Shown here one piece after another: positions 35,923 through 45,949 of a stretch of DNA of 64,000 nucleotides (position 1 is the first letter of the stretch; each line of letters begins with the position of its first letter). The notes below the pieces were generated by a model. It was given only the letters and a program-made list of their open reading frames with translations, ran no database searches and was not told the DNA's origin. Position numbers and translations under genes: made by a program. The stretch is from Inia geoffrensis (Eukaryota > Chordata > Mammalia > Artiodactyla > Iniidae): contig CM070916.1 in assembly GCA_036417435.1 (NCBI GenBank), positions 22,638,052 to 22,702,051 of the forward strand. Direction: 5' to 3'.

Positions 35923-36142
35923 TTTATTTATTATTTATTTATTCATTTTTGCGGTACGCGGGCCTCTCACTGTTGTGGCCTCTCCCGTTGCGGAGCACAG
36001 GCTCCGGACGCGCAGGCTCAGCGGCCATGGCTCACGGGCCCAGCCGCTCCGCGGCATGTGGGATCTTCCCCGACCGGGGCACGAACCCGTGTCCCCTGCA
36101 TCGGCAGGCGGACTCTCAGCCACTGCGCCACCAGGGAAGCCC
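35923..36142 (-). mobile_element. CHR-type SINE (short cetacean form)
   Basis: Reverse orientation with a (TTTA)n-like tail. Flanked by a 14-bp duplication GGGACAMAATTTTA, one mismatch (35909-35922, 36143-36156). Very close to the common form, so probably young. Confidence 0.93.
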
Positions 36143-36159
36143 GGGACACAATTTTAAAT

Positions 36160-38140
36160 GAAGAAGTCAGAGAAGACATTACAGTAGAATGCAAAGCTTT
36201 GCAAGCTACCCTGGGGAAAAGTGTTCCAGGTAGAGAAACGAGCAAATATCAAAGCCCTGAAGTAGTAGCTAATGTGCTGGAGGAAAAGCCAGGAGGCCAC
36301 TGTTGCCAGAACAAAGTGAGAACACAGGAACAAAGTTACAGATGACATCAGAGAGATGCCCAGAATAAGCGGAGCCAGGTAAGGAAATGGGAGCTGTGGG
36401 AGGGAACTGAGAAGAGGAGGAACATAATCTCACACATAACAGCCACCCCCCACCCTCCCCCAGGCTGCTGTATCAAGAACAGACTGCACGGGTCGAAGGA
36501 CAGAAAGAGGTACAACAGTGAGCGCAGTATATGACTCTAGATAAAAAAACAATGGTGGCTTGAACTAGTCCAGTAGCAGTGGAAGGGATAAGATGTAGTC
36601 AAATTATAGATATATTTTGACTTGGAGCCAATAGTATATGTTCAGTTTAAGTAGGGATATGAGAGAAAGATCAGAATCAACAGTGACTCCAGAACAGAAT
36701 TTCCATTATCTGGGACAGGGAAAATTTTCAGAGAAGCCACTTCGGGGAATAAGATCAGGAGCTCAACTCAGAGTGTGAGATACGTCTTAGAAGTCCAAGT
36801 GGAGATGTCAGGGATTCACTTGGATACACGAGTAAGCAGTTCAGGACAGAGGTTCAGGATGAAGAGAGCAATTTCGATATTTAAAGTCACAGTATTTGCT
36901 GAGATCACCTTAAAAAGTGAGTAGAGGGCGTCCCTGGTGGCGCAGTCATTCAGAGTCCACCTGCCGATGCAGGGGACACAGGTTCGTGCCCTGGTCCGGG
37001 AAGATCCCACATGCCACGGAGTGGCTGGGCCCGTGAGCCATGGCCGCTGAGCCTGCGCCATGGCCGTGAGCCTGTGCGTCCGGAGCCTGTGCTCCGCAAC
37101 AGGAGAGGCCACAGCTGAGAGGCCCACGTACCGAAAAAAAATAAAGTGAGTAGAGGTGAAAAGTGGAGGAGAACTAAGGACTGAACCTTGGTGCAATTTA
37201 GAGATCCCACGGGAGCAGCTGAGGAGGAGCCAGCAAAGGAGACAAAGGAAGGGCAGCTGGTCAGGAAGGGAAGAAGAAAACCAAGAAAATGTGCTATCCT
37301 GCAAGTCAAGTGAACCAAAGAGAAGGAAGTGATCATCCTGCCATGTGCTGCTGACAAGTCATTTAAGATGAAGACAGAAAATTGGATTGAACGATGCATT
37401 TAACAAGTGTGGAGATCATCGGGGACATTGATAAGAAGTGTTTCGTTGAAGTGGCACAGGTGAAAGTCTGTGATTTTGCAGTAGATTCGAAAGAGAGCAG
37501 AATGGAGAGAAATGAAGAAAGCAGATGTAGGCAGTCCTTTTAAAGACATTCTATAAAAGGGAAAAAAAGCAGAGCAGCAGAAGGGGAAAAAAAAATCTCT
37601 TCACAAAGATACTTTGTTTTAATGGGAGAAATAAGAGCTTATTAGTATACTGATGGGACCAAGAAAAGAAGAAAAAAAACATAATGGTGCAAAAAAGAAA
37701 GGGAATATGACAAAGCAAAAGAAGAGAATACAGGAGAATGATTGGCAGTAAATCTGCTGAGATAAGGAGAATTATGAGGACTGAGAGCAACAGTGAAAGG
37801 GGGGTAGGATGCGTGACGTCAAGGAATTGGTAAGAAGTAGTTCTCAAAAGAAGCATCTGGCCAAAATAGCAGGTGGTGATCGTAAAAGATGCTATGATAG
37901 AAAATGAGATTTTGGAGCAGTCACAGTTATTTGTAATAAGGACCAGGTCTATGTCCATGGAGTAAATGGTTGAGAGAACACAGAGGACAAGATCATTAGA
38001 AGAAAGGACACTCAGTAGCCAAAAGGTTAGCATATTGGCAGTTATTTAAATCATCAAAAGTTATGATCACCAAGAAGTAGTGTCTGGAGACAATGACAAT
38101 GAACCAGAGCTTTCAATTTTCGAGGAATGAGAAAAGATAA
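36160..38140 (-). pseudogene. L2 LINE with decayed reverse-transcriptase ORF
   Basis: A two-kilobase minus-strand L2 (CR1-clade LINE) fossil. Left to right on the plus strand it runs from the 3' region (AAATATCAAAGCCCTGAAG, GGTGGCTTGAACTAGTCCAG, GTCCAAGTGGAGATGTCAGG) back into ORF2. In translation, minus strand, one frame gives NDLSAA (from LSAAFDTVDH) and SFAGSSS, and another gives STFSWFSSSL and HQGSVLS (from VPQGSVLGPLLF); these are landmark residues of the L2 reverse transcriptase. The conserved stretches alternate between frames, so frameshifts have accumulated. The next 160-codon minus frame, 37551-38033, continues upstream. A CHR SINE interrupts it at 36928-37142. Confidence 0.75.
36928..37142 (+). 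mobile_element. CHR-type SINE (short form) with internal duplication
   Basis: Perfect 14-bp duplication AAAGTGAGTAGAGG (36914-36927 and 37143-37156). The body carries an approximately 20-bp tandem repeat around GCCATGGCCG-TGAGCCTG (about 37036-37077). The A box is altered (CAGTCATTCAGAG). It splits an L2 coding remnant. Confidence 0.93.
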
Positions 38141-38325
38141 ATCAAGTATTATCCATCAAGGAACTTCCCAACCTAGTGGGGCAGAAGTAAATATATAAAT
38201 TTAATGTAATGTAAGTGAGGTAAGTGCTAAAACAGAGAGATGAACCAAGCCACATGGGGTAACAGGAGGAACTGATTGTTAGGTACTCAATACACACTGC
38301 ATGAATGAATGAATGAATGAACAAA
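38141..38325 (-). mobile_element. L2 LINE 3' fragment (weak) with GAAT run
   Basis: CAAGGAACTTCCCAACCTAGTGGGG and GGTAAGTGCTAAAACAGAG resemble reverse L2 3' sequence. A (GAAT)4 run lies at 38305-38320. The related stretch at 39315 suggests that the LTR at 38330-39310 interrupted one L2. Confidence 0.45.
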
Positions 38326-38594
38326 CTGTGTGGGTTGAACAGTGGCCTCTCTAAAGATACGGCCACCCAGAACCTGTGAAGGCGACCTTATCTGAGAAAA
38401 GGGGTCTTTGAAGAACATCCTGGATTACTCAGGTGGCCCTAAATGCGATGACTTATAAGAGACAGAAGAGGCGAAGACGCCAACACAGAGGACATGTGAC
38501 AAGGAGGCAGAGATGAGAGTTATGCAGTTACAAGCCAAGAAGCACCTGGAACCACCAGGAGCTGGAACAGGCAAGAAATGGAATCTCTCTAGAG

Positions 38595-39186
38595 CAAGGG
38601 TCCCCAACCTCTGGGCCACAGACTGCTGGTCCGTGGCCTGTTAAGAACGAGGCTGCACAGCAGGAGGTGAGCAGTGGGCGAGTGAGCAAAGCTTCATCTG
38701 CTGCTCCCCATCACTCCCCATGGCTCCCCATTGCTCCCCGTCATTCCCCGTCGCTCCCCATCACTCCCCATGGCTCCCTGTCGCTCCCCGTCACTCCCCG
38801 TCGCTCCCGACCGCTCCCCATCGCTCCCCACGGTGCCCCGTCGCTCCCCACAACTCCCTGTCGCTCCCCGTCACTCCCCGTCGCTCCCCACCACTCCCCG
38901 TTGCTCCCCATGGCTCCCCATGGCTCCCCGTCGCTCCCCATCGATCCCCATCGATCCCCATCGCTCCCCGTCACTCCCCACCACTCCCCATGGCTCCCCG
39001 TCACTCCCCACCACTCCCCATGGCTCCCCGTCACTCCCCATGGCTCCCCATCTCTCCCTGTCGCTCCCCATCGCTGCTTTACCGCCTGAACCACGCCCTT
39101 CCCCTCACTCCTCCCACGCCTTGGTCCATGGAAAAATTGTCTTCCACGAAACCAGTCCCTGATGCCAAAAAGGTTGGGGAACGCTG
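38595..39186 (+). mobile_element. hAT (MER1/Charlie-type) non-autonomous transposon with expanded core
   Basis: Imperfect terminal inverted repeats (CAAGGGTCCCCAACC left; the right end reads GGTTGGGGAACGCTG) and an 8-bp duplication CTCTAGAR at 38587-38594 and 39187-39194 (last base differs). These are hAT hallmarks. Left arm GGCCTGTTAAGAACGAGGCTGC and GCAGGAGGTGAGCAG, right arm TGGAAAAATTGTCTTCCACG and GTCCCTGATGCCAAAAAGG, match the MER1 group. No transposase. The centre has become a 10-bp minisatellite. Confidence 0.82.
38701..39074 (+). repeat. 10-bp minisatellite, 37 units, inside a hAT element
   Basis: Unit consensus TCRCTCCCCR, 37 successive units in perfect register without a single indel. 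Most variation is at the first three positions and the last. A 30-bp higher-order block (units TCACTCCCCA, CCACTCCCCA, TGGCTCCCCG) is repeated at 38971-39000 and 39001-39030. Because three units equal ten codons, frames on both strands stay open (PHHSPWLP-like plus, GSDGEPWGV-like minus). I judge these frames non-coding. Confidence 0.95.
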
Positions 39187-39314
39187 CTCTAGAATGCCGC
39201 CCTGTTGACACTGTGAATTTGGACTTCTGGCCTCCGAAACTGTGAGAAAATAAATTTCTGTTATGTTAAGCTTCTCAGTTTACGGTAATCTGTTGCAGAA
39301 ATGAATAGTGAGGA

Positions 39315-39500
39315 AAAGTCCCACAGGGACATTTGAACCGAATCTTGAAAGCAGAGAAGTGTGAAAAGGTAAGAAGTTACAGTGAGTAGTGAAATATTAG
39401 TCCAGACAGTATGTGCAAAGGCAAGGAGTAATGAAGGGACACAGCACGTTTCAGGAAAAGTGAAAAATTCAGGGCAGCCAGACATTGGTTCTACAATGTA
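39315..39500 (-). mobile_element. L2 LINE fragment
   Basis: Plus strand: GGGACATTTGAACCGAATCTTGAAAGC, GTGCAAAGGCAAGGAGTAATG, AGGGACACAGCACGTTTC: reverse-complement L2 sequence. Confidence 0.5.
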
Positions 39501-40362
39501 AAACTAGGTTATATGCCCGATAGTGCACAAAGTTTTGACCATGTTGCCTTGAGTGAAGCAATTTGTACATTTAGTGATTTCTCTCCAGGCTGGATCTAAA
39601 CAGATTGTAAAATAAGTTAAACGTGTATCCATCTTTTCTTCAAGCATGTATATTTACTCCTATTGTGGTAAAGATTGAAGCCTTGATTTAAAACGCAAAT
39701 TGGGTAATAAGACCGACAGTCAATGAACATTTATTCATAATTAGTTTATTACCATATTGCTTAACTAATACCTAACCAGGCTAAATAATTAAACCTAGGG
39801 CCTAAAAAGGCTTGATAAAGATTGGAGGTTTAAAAAACAAAAACAAACAAAAAAAAAACAGCAAACAAAACCCTGAGGAAATGCTACTTAAATATCCTAG
39901 CCCACAATCTGCCTATTTTATTTAAAATCCCAAATCATTACCGTTCCCCTAGAACTAACTCTGAAATTTCTTATTTCTCAGTGGCACTCTCATTTTGCTC
40001 AGGGTCCACACCTGAAAGCTTCAGGTTTCTTCTCTCCATCATCAAGCAAAGTGCCTGATGACTCATCCTGGTACATATCTCTCCAATTCACCCATTTTAC
40101 CCTGTTTCCATCCATTATCCTAGTGGAGCATTTTATTCTGAAACTTCCACACTCTAATGTGTCTCCGCTCCAATTCTTCAAACTTGTGTAAAAATAAATG
40201 TTCTGATTTACACATACCATCTCTAATAATAATAAGTCCTTACCAAATAATCATGGTCTGTATTATTCATTTGGAATTTAAGGAACCATACAGAGCATAT
40301 GAGTATGTAAAAGTGCTATGTTATCTCCAGCTTAGGTGATCCCCCCCCCCACTTTTTCTTTT
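39501..40362. other. Unassigned AT-rich DNA
   Basis: No recognised gene. Includes an AAAACAAAAACAAACAAAAA stretch (about 39833) and a C10 run at 40341-40350. Confidence 0.4.
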
Positions 40363-40381
40363 AATAATTCACATGGGCATG

Positions 40382-40625
40382 GACATATATACACTACCAA
40401 ATGTAAAATAGATAGCTAGTGGGAAGCAGCCGCATAGCACAGGGAGATCAGCACAGGGTGCTCTGTGACCACCTAGAGGGGTGGGATAGGGAGGGTGGGA
40501 GGGAGCCGCAAGAGGGAGGGGATATGGGGATACATGTGTATGTATAGCTGATTCACTTTGTTACACAGCAGCACCTAACACACCATTATTAAGCAATTAT
40601 ATTCCAATAAAGATGTTAAAAAAAT
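40382..40625 (+). mobile_element. 5'-truncated LINE-1 3'UTR with 19-bp target-site duplication
   Basis: Cetartiodactyl L1 3'UTR: GGGAAGCAGCCGCATAGCAC, GACCACCTAGAGGGGTGGG, GAGGGAGGGGATATGGGG, TTGTTACACAGCAGCACC, AATTATATTCCAATAAAGATG and an A tail. Flanked by AATAATTCACATGKGCATG (40363-40381 and 40626-40644), one mismatch. Confidence 0.93.
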
Positions 40626-40904
40626 AATAATTCACATGTGCATGTGGTACAAATTTCCAGATATACTTAAACATGTACATTGAAAAGTAAATCTCATTCG
40701 CATTCCTGCTCCTAATTTTTCTGTTTTTCTGCTCAAACACAACTAAACTGGTAACAGTAATAGCAAGTATTTTTGTATCTGGAACTACAAATCTGTTCTC
40801 CCAGAGCAATTAGGTTTTGCTAAAACATTCCTAAAACAAACATCTTATTTAGAAAGGAACGAGGAGGAGAGGGACTTAGTTCCCTTAGACTATAGGATGC
40901 CATA

Positions 40905-41360
40905 TATGATACTGTAATAGGGAAGAATCTTTTGTATTCTATTATTGATACAAGTTAATCACTAAAGGGATGTTCCCTGTAAGCTTAAATGATACATAAT
41001 GGCCCATCTCTGGGAACCCTGCTTCCCAGGTAATGAGCATTAAGCTAAAATACCTTTGTTTAGCTCACAGGAAACATCCCGACCAGGCTCACCTGTGAAT
41101 GACTCCTGGGAGGAAGAAATGAACACATCCCCTCCAGAGGCTGATGGGAACCAGGAAGCGTTTGACTTTACTCCCTCCCCTTTTAGTATAAAAGGAGCCT
41201 GAATTCTAACACAGGCAAGATGGTTTTTCGGGGGGCACAGGCCCACCATCTCCTCAGTTTGCTCGCTTTCCTCATAAAGTCGTTATTCCTTGCCCCAAAA
41301 CTCATCTCTCGATTACTGGCCTTTTGTGCAGCGAGCAGTATGAGCTTAGACTCGGTAACA
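40905..41360 (+). mobile_element. Solo LTR, ERV1-like (gammaretrovirus type)
   Basis: An LTR layout: a TATA box TATAAAAGG at 41187-41195, a CATAAA polyadenylation-like signal at 41273-41278, then a GT/C-rich U5 (CTCATCTCTCGATTACTGGCC, GCGAGCAGTATGAGC) ending ...CTCGGTAACA. The left edge is not certain and no internal viral sequence is attached. Family name not assigned. Confidence 0.6.
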
Positions 41361-43326
41361 ATGGCACTAAAACAACTTTAAAATATGCTTATTTGGAATA
41401 AATAGAAAAGTTGAGGTACACGGAAAACTATTTAAATGGTTTTTATGAACACTCATTATTTAAATTGAAATACTTTTAAAAGCAAAAATAATTTGAGTCT
41501 AATTTAGCCACAGGTGTTAACTCATTTATATATCCATTTATTCATTCAACACACCCCAGATTTTATTTTGTGACATTTAAGACCCAACTCAAATTGTCCC
41601 AACTTCCAGGAGGGAACCACTTCACTCTCCTAATCTCCCATAGCAAGGGACATTTTGGCATTAGGAGGGAAAACCTTACAGGATTGTCAGGGGGTAAAGT
41701 GAAAATCAAGCATAGTATAGTCTAAATAACCTTTTAAAAACTCTTAAATCACCCATAAAAGAAAGAATCTTAATTCATTATCAAACTCAGCTCAAGCAGA
41801 CATTTCACACTGAGAAAACCATCATAATAGGAATATGGAAACTTGGAACAACAGGCCCATTTCTCTTACTGCATGTTCTCATTGAGTCACATGCTCTCCA
41901 TGAATGGAACTATTTAATTTGTGATATGTATTTCCCTCCTCATGGCCCTCCCTCCACTGAAAAACTTACAGTGGAATTAAATGTGTGTATAATGCAATTT
42001 CTCTGGGCACACCATCTTGAACATTGTTTTATAGACCTATCTCTTTAGTTATAATGTAAACATTCCCAAAGAAACTCTCTGGATGTCCAATGTTAAAATG
42101 TTACACGTGGTAGTTGCTCCGCAAATACTTTCTGGCGGCATTATTTGGTAGGATAGTATTAACATATTAGGTTCCTTCAGTGGGGACAAAATCAAAGATA
42201 AGAAATGGGACCTGAAGGAATACAGAAGACTAGTTTAATCTGATGTATAATGTCTGCTGTATTAAGGAGAAATCGAGATAACAGATTTCCCAATGATACA
42301 GGTAAAGGTTAAACCTCTTACCTCAAAAATAAGCCATCCCATGGAACACTCAGTGCTAAATAAGGATATCAAGCCTGAACCAAAGCTCAGTTTGGATATT
42401 TTTGTTTCTCAGATACACCCTATGCAATCTTCAACTCCTCAGCCGCCATATCAGTTCCAGATTTCTTTCTGCAGGAATATAGCCTGAACACAGAGAATCA
42501 CTCCAGGTAGCACATAAGAGAATCCATGAACCATTCTTCAACCCAACGCAGCCTTCACCTGTTTCTCTGTTCACTACAATAAACAGAATCATCTTTGCTT
42601 GTTTCTCCAGAATTAACTCTTTGAGTTCAAAATTTAACGCCACATTCTTCCTCATACTCATAACTAAGTAAAAGCCATCTCATTCCTCCTACTTAGGGTT
42701 TATTTTTAAAGCCACCATATTGGGTTTGTTTGTTTGCTTGTCTTCACTGAACTCAAAGATGGCCTTAAGTGGGCAGATTACATCCTGGCTTTGTCTTGCC
42801 TTGTTTCAAAGATACCAAGACCAGGAGGTAGCTAGTCTTAGAAGTTTTCTAATTATTTCCCCTCCCTAGACATGGCAAGCTGGTATTAAAGGTAGTCTAA
42901 CAAATAACTGAGCTTGCAACTTACTATATAGTATTATTGGAGGGTCTCTGGAAAGGCCCCTAAAAAGAACCCAGTGGGTTTAAACATAACATAGTTTACA
43001 TTATTTTGCTACGTTAAGCTTTATCAAATATATTTAAAAGGTTCAGTGAGGGGGAAAAGGAGGTCAATGTCTACTTGAGAAGCAGTTTCGCTTGAATAGA
43101 GAGGCAAACTGTACATTGTAGGGTTCTGTTAAAAAGTGATTCATTGGGAAAGACCAAGCCGTGCTGAAGGAGCACGGTAGGGGTGGGAATTGAAAGGAGC
43201 CCAGTGGTTAGTTTAACAAGAAGAGCAAAAAGGAATTACTTGGTCACCCAGGTAACTATGTACAGATAGGAAACTGGACATTTTAGGATCTTAGTTGGAA
43301 GAGGAAAAAAAATCTGAGTGGGTAGT
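41361..43326. other. Unassigned DNA
   Basis: Nearly 2 kb with no gene or repeat I can name. 64- and 76-codon frames at 42293-42661 overlap on opposite strands and have no signature. Confidence 0.4.
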
Positions 43327-43348
43327 TATTACTATTACTACTACTACG

Positions 43349-43388
<40 letters not shown>

Positions 43389-43389
43389 G
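43327..43389. repeat. (TAC)n trinucleotide microsatellite
   Basis: About 20 TAC units, with imperfect ATT and GAC units on the left and a long pure run on the right. Likely polymorphic. Confidence 0.95.
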
Positions 43390-43450
43390 CTATTGCTAGT
43401 TCTCCCTTGTTCTGACAAAGGAAAAGTTGGGAAAAAAACCAATATATAGG

Positions 43451-43748
43451 GCTTCCCTGGTGGCACAGTGGTTAAGAGTCTGCCTGCTGATGCAGGGGAC
43501 ACGGCTTCGAGCCCTGGTCTGGGAAGATCCCACATGCCGCGGAGCAACTAGGCCCATGAGCCACAATCACTGAGCCTGCGCTTCTGGCGCCTGTGCTCCG
43601 CAACAAGAGAGGCTGCGATAGTGAGAGGCCCGCGCACCGCGATGAAGAGTGGCCCCCGCTCGCCACAACTAGAGAAAGCCCTCGCACAGAAACAAAGACC
43701 CAACACAGCCAAAATGAATTCATTAATTAATAAACTCCTACCCCCAAC

Positions 43749-43757
<9 letters not shown>
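43451..43757 (+). mobile_element. CHR-type SINE (long form)
   Basis: Head GGGCTTCCCTGGTGGCACAG, B-box region GGCTTCGAGCCC, long-form body (CTCGCCACAACTAGAGAAAG, ACCCAACACAGCCAAAATG), then a long A tract fused to a TA microsatellite. Left flank AATATATA is echoed at the right end, but the TA run prevents a clean duplication call. Confidence 0.88.

Positions 43758-43812
<55 letters not shown>
43754..43812. repeat. Poly(A)/(TA)n compound microsatellite at a SINE tail
   Basis: About 26 A followed by some 15 TA units, a typical tail-derived microsatellite. Confidence 0.95.
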
Positions 43813-43816
<4 letters not shown>

Positions 43817-43913
43817 AGAAGAGGGGGGAGTTTGTGGAGGTATAGAAACAAACATATCAAATTACTTGGAAATGTTTTAAGATCTGAGCCTACGATTGTA
43901 TTTGTGATCCAGA

Positions 43914-44082
43914 ACAATGCTTCTCAAACTTTAATGTGCCTATGGATCTCCTGGTGCTCTTATTAAAATGAGGATTCCAATTCAGTAGACATGAGTTAGG
44001 GCTTGAGATGTTGCATTTCTCATAAGCTTTCGGGTGACGCACATGTTGCTGGTCTGTACACCACACGTTGAGAAACAAGCAT
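43914..44082 (+). mobile_element. MER5A-type hAT transposon
   Basis: CAATGCTTCTCAAACTTTAATGTGC at the left and CACACGTTGAGAAACAAG at the right are decayed terminal inverted repeats. Core: GTGCTCTTATTAAAATGAGG, ATTCCAATTCAGTAG, GATGTTGCATTTCTCATAAGC. Non-autonomous; no coding capacity. Confidence 0.75.
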
Positions 44083-44504
44083 AAGAAGTCTAACAATGTT
44101 CACTGATTGTAGAGGAACTTTCCGATGAGAGTTTCTGGAAGGCAGGAAAAGTACAAACAATGTGACTGTGTCTACAAAGCATCTAGGAATATAGCAAGCA
44201 TTCAGTACATGCTTATTCAATCGGTGGTCTCTTCCATTGTCGAGTTTATCTTCACCCCAAAAAACATCTCAACTATTTTAAACTAAAATTATTTAATTTC
44301 CTAATAAAATATGTGAAAGCAAGGAGAAAAAGGCCTATTTGCCACAGTTTCTGCTACTCCTCTCCCAAGTCAAAACAGAAATTCATGTACATTTATGTAT
44401 AGTTAACTATCTTCAAAGTAATTGCTTCTTAGGTGTTTGCCAAATTTAATTAAGCTTTCTCAGAATTTAAAGGCTTAATATTAGAAAAGCTTATTGTAAA
44501 GTGC
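44083..44504. other. Unassigned AT-rich DNA
   Basis: No recognised gene or repeat. Confidence 0.4.
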
Positions 44505-44770
44505 TTCACATTAATTTTAGGTGACTAGGACTGAGCTTGACTTACAGTATGTGCTCAATGAAGATTTATTGACATATATAAGACAAATTTTACTTTTATA
44601 TTAATCTGAAGTAATAAAAACGATAATCCTATCGGGTAGGCAGAATATCTTCTTCATGTAAAAAAACTGAAGTAGAGAGAGGTTTAGAATTCTTACAAGG
44701 TCCCTGAGCCAGTAGGAGACACAGCTAAGACCTGGTGCTTTGTTCTTTGGACCCTAATGCTTTTCCTTCT
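44505..44770 (-). mobile_element. MIR SINE (weak, possibly with another MIR/L2 tail)
   Basis: 44630-44765 reads as reverse MIR (ACTGAAGTAGAGAGAGGTTTAG, CAAGGTCCCTGAGCCAGTAGG, CAGCTAAGACCTGGTGC). The left part, CTTACAGTATGTGCTCAATGAAGATTTATTG, looks like a forward MIR/L2 terminus. Confidence 0.5.
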
Positions 44771-45949
44771 TTATATCACAGTGTTGCTTCAATACAGTGA
44801 AAATTAACCAGAGAAGCAGATGAGATATCATAGTGTGAACTCCAAAAGAAAAGTGTCAAAACATTTTAGAGAAAATAGTTCATTTAAAGAAAAAACACAT
44901 TCTACTAAAGTAATTTATTACAATAACAAATGAATTGCCACTTTTTAAAGTAAAGGATATCTTTAATTCGACAATGCTGCCTCTAAAAATAAATATGAAG
45001 GTAATATTTATGGTAAATAACAAATTCAGGGGAGGTATGATGTATAGTATTTAATATCAATCTATAATGTTCTCCACTACCCCCTTTGCAATTGGGAAGA
45101 TAGTATTATGACAAGTATCCACATTTTCAATAGTGCTTGACTAGCTATTACTTCTAGGTCAGGGATGTTTAGTGGGTAAGCCTAATGTGAACTCTATCCC
45201 AGTGGAAGTGATAGGAGACCAGGATGGCTATTCGAGAAACAAAGTTGCAGTGGGGGAGGAGGATGATAATAAGCAATGAACCTGGAGGAGTCACGAGGGT
45301 ATGTGGAATAGTCTGACGTACATAGAATCCTGGGTGTGATTAATTAATCAAGAGATCCCCAGAAGTAAAATCATAACACATCCCCCTAAGGTCTTTATTA
45401 ATGTTGTAACAAAACATTTCCAGTGTTAACTTACAAAGGCCTATGTGAGCCACCAGCTATAGAACAGAGCTTCTAGACTGACTCCCAGATCACAGACCAG
45501 AGCCTTTTGCACGAAGAAACCAGAAGCTATTGAGGAAAGACTCAGTTTTACCTTCACCAGACTGTACTGTGAACTCTCCTTTAAGACTTACCTGAAAGGA
45601 CTTTTAACTCAATGGCTGTACCTTGCCAAAAGAGGAATGCCCAAACTTTGGGGTCATATTGTTCTAGATCTATGTTAAAACCAATTCCTTTGGATCTTGG
45701 ATCACTGTGCTCCAATTCAGTAACTATGCTACAGAAGACTACTAACTGACCTAAATAAAAATTACTGCTATGATTATAACAAACACAATCAGAGGGCGAC
45801 CTCAATTCAGCGACAATCAACCCTAGGTGTGGTTTTCTAAGTGAAGCACATTCACAGAGCTCCCAGTATTTTTATGGCAAAACATTTCTCCATCCTCACA
45901 CACAGGAATCATGAAAAGCAACTGTCGATTACTTGAAGGAGAGCAGTAT
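44771..45949. other. Unassigned DNA
   Basis: No recognised gene. A 79-codon minus frame at 45581-45820 has no signature. The right portion might be more of the ERVL remnant below, but I cannot show it. Confidence 0.35.

Larger units (their letters stand above)
38330..39310 (+). mobile_element. MLT1-like LTR (ERVL-MaLR), split by a DNA transposon
   Basis: Left half: GTGGGTTGAACAGTGGCCTC, GCGACCTTATCTGAGAAAAGGGGTCTTTG, GCCCTAAATGCG, CAGAGGACATGTGACAAGG, TTACAAGCCAAGAAGCACC. Right half after the insertion: GACTTCTGGCCTCCGAAACTGTGAGAAAATAAATTTCTGTTATG, then GTAATCTGTTGCAG. The two halves join in normal LTR order around a 592-bp hAT insertion. Confidence 0.75.

Noticed and set aside
35779..36345. 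188-codon plus-strand frame
   Set aside because: It reads through the antisense of a CHR SINE and into L2; no host-gene signature and no splice context.
38701..39074. CRISPR array
   Set aside because: Direct 10-bp tandem units have no spacers, and the locus is mammalian.
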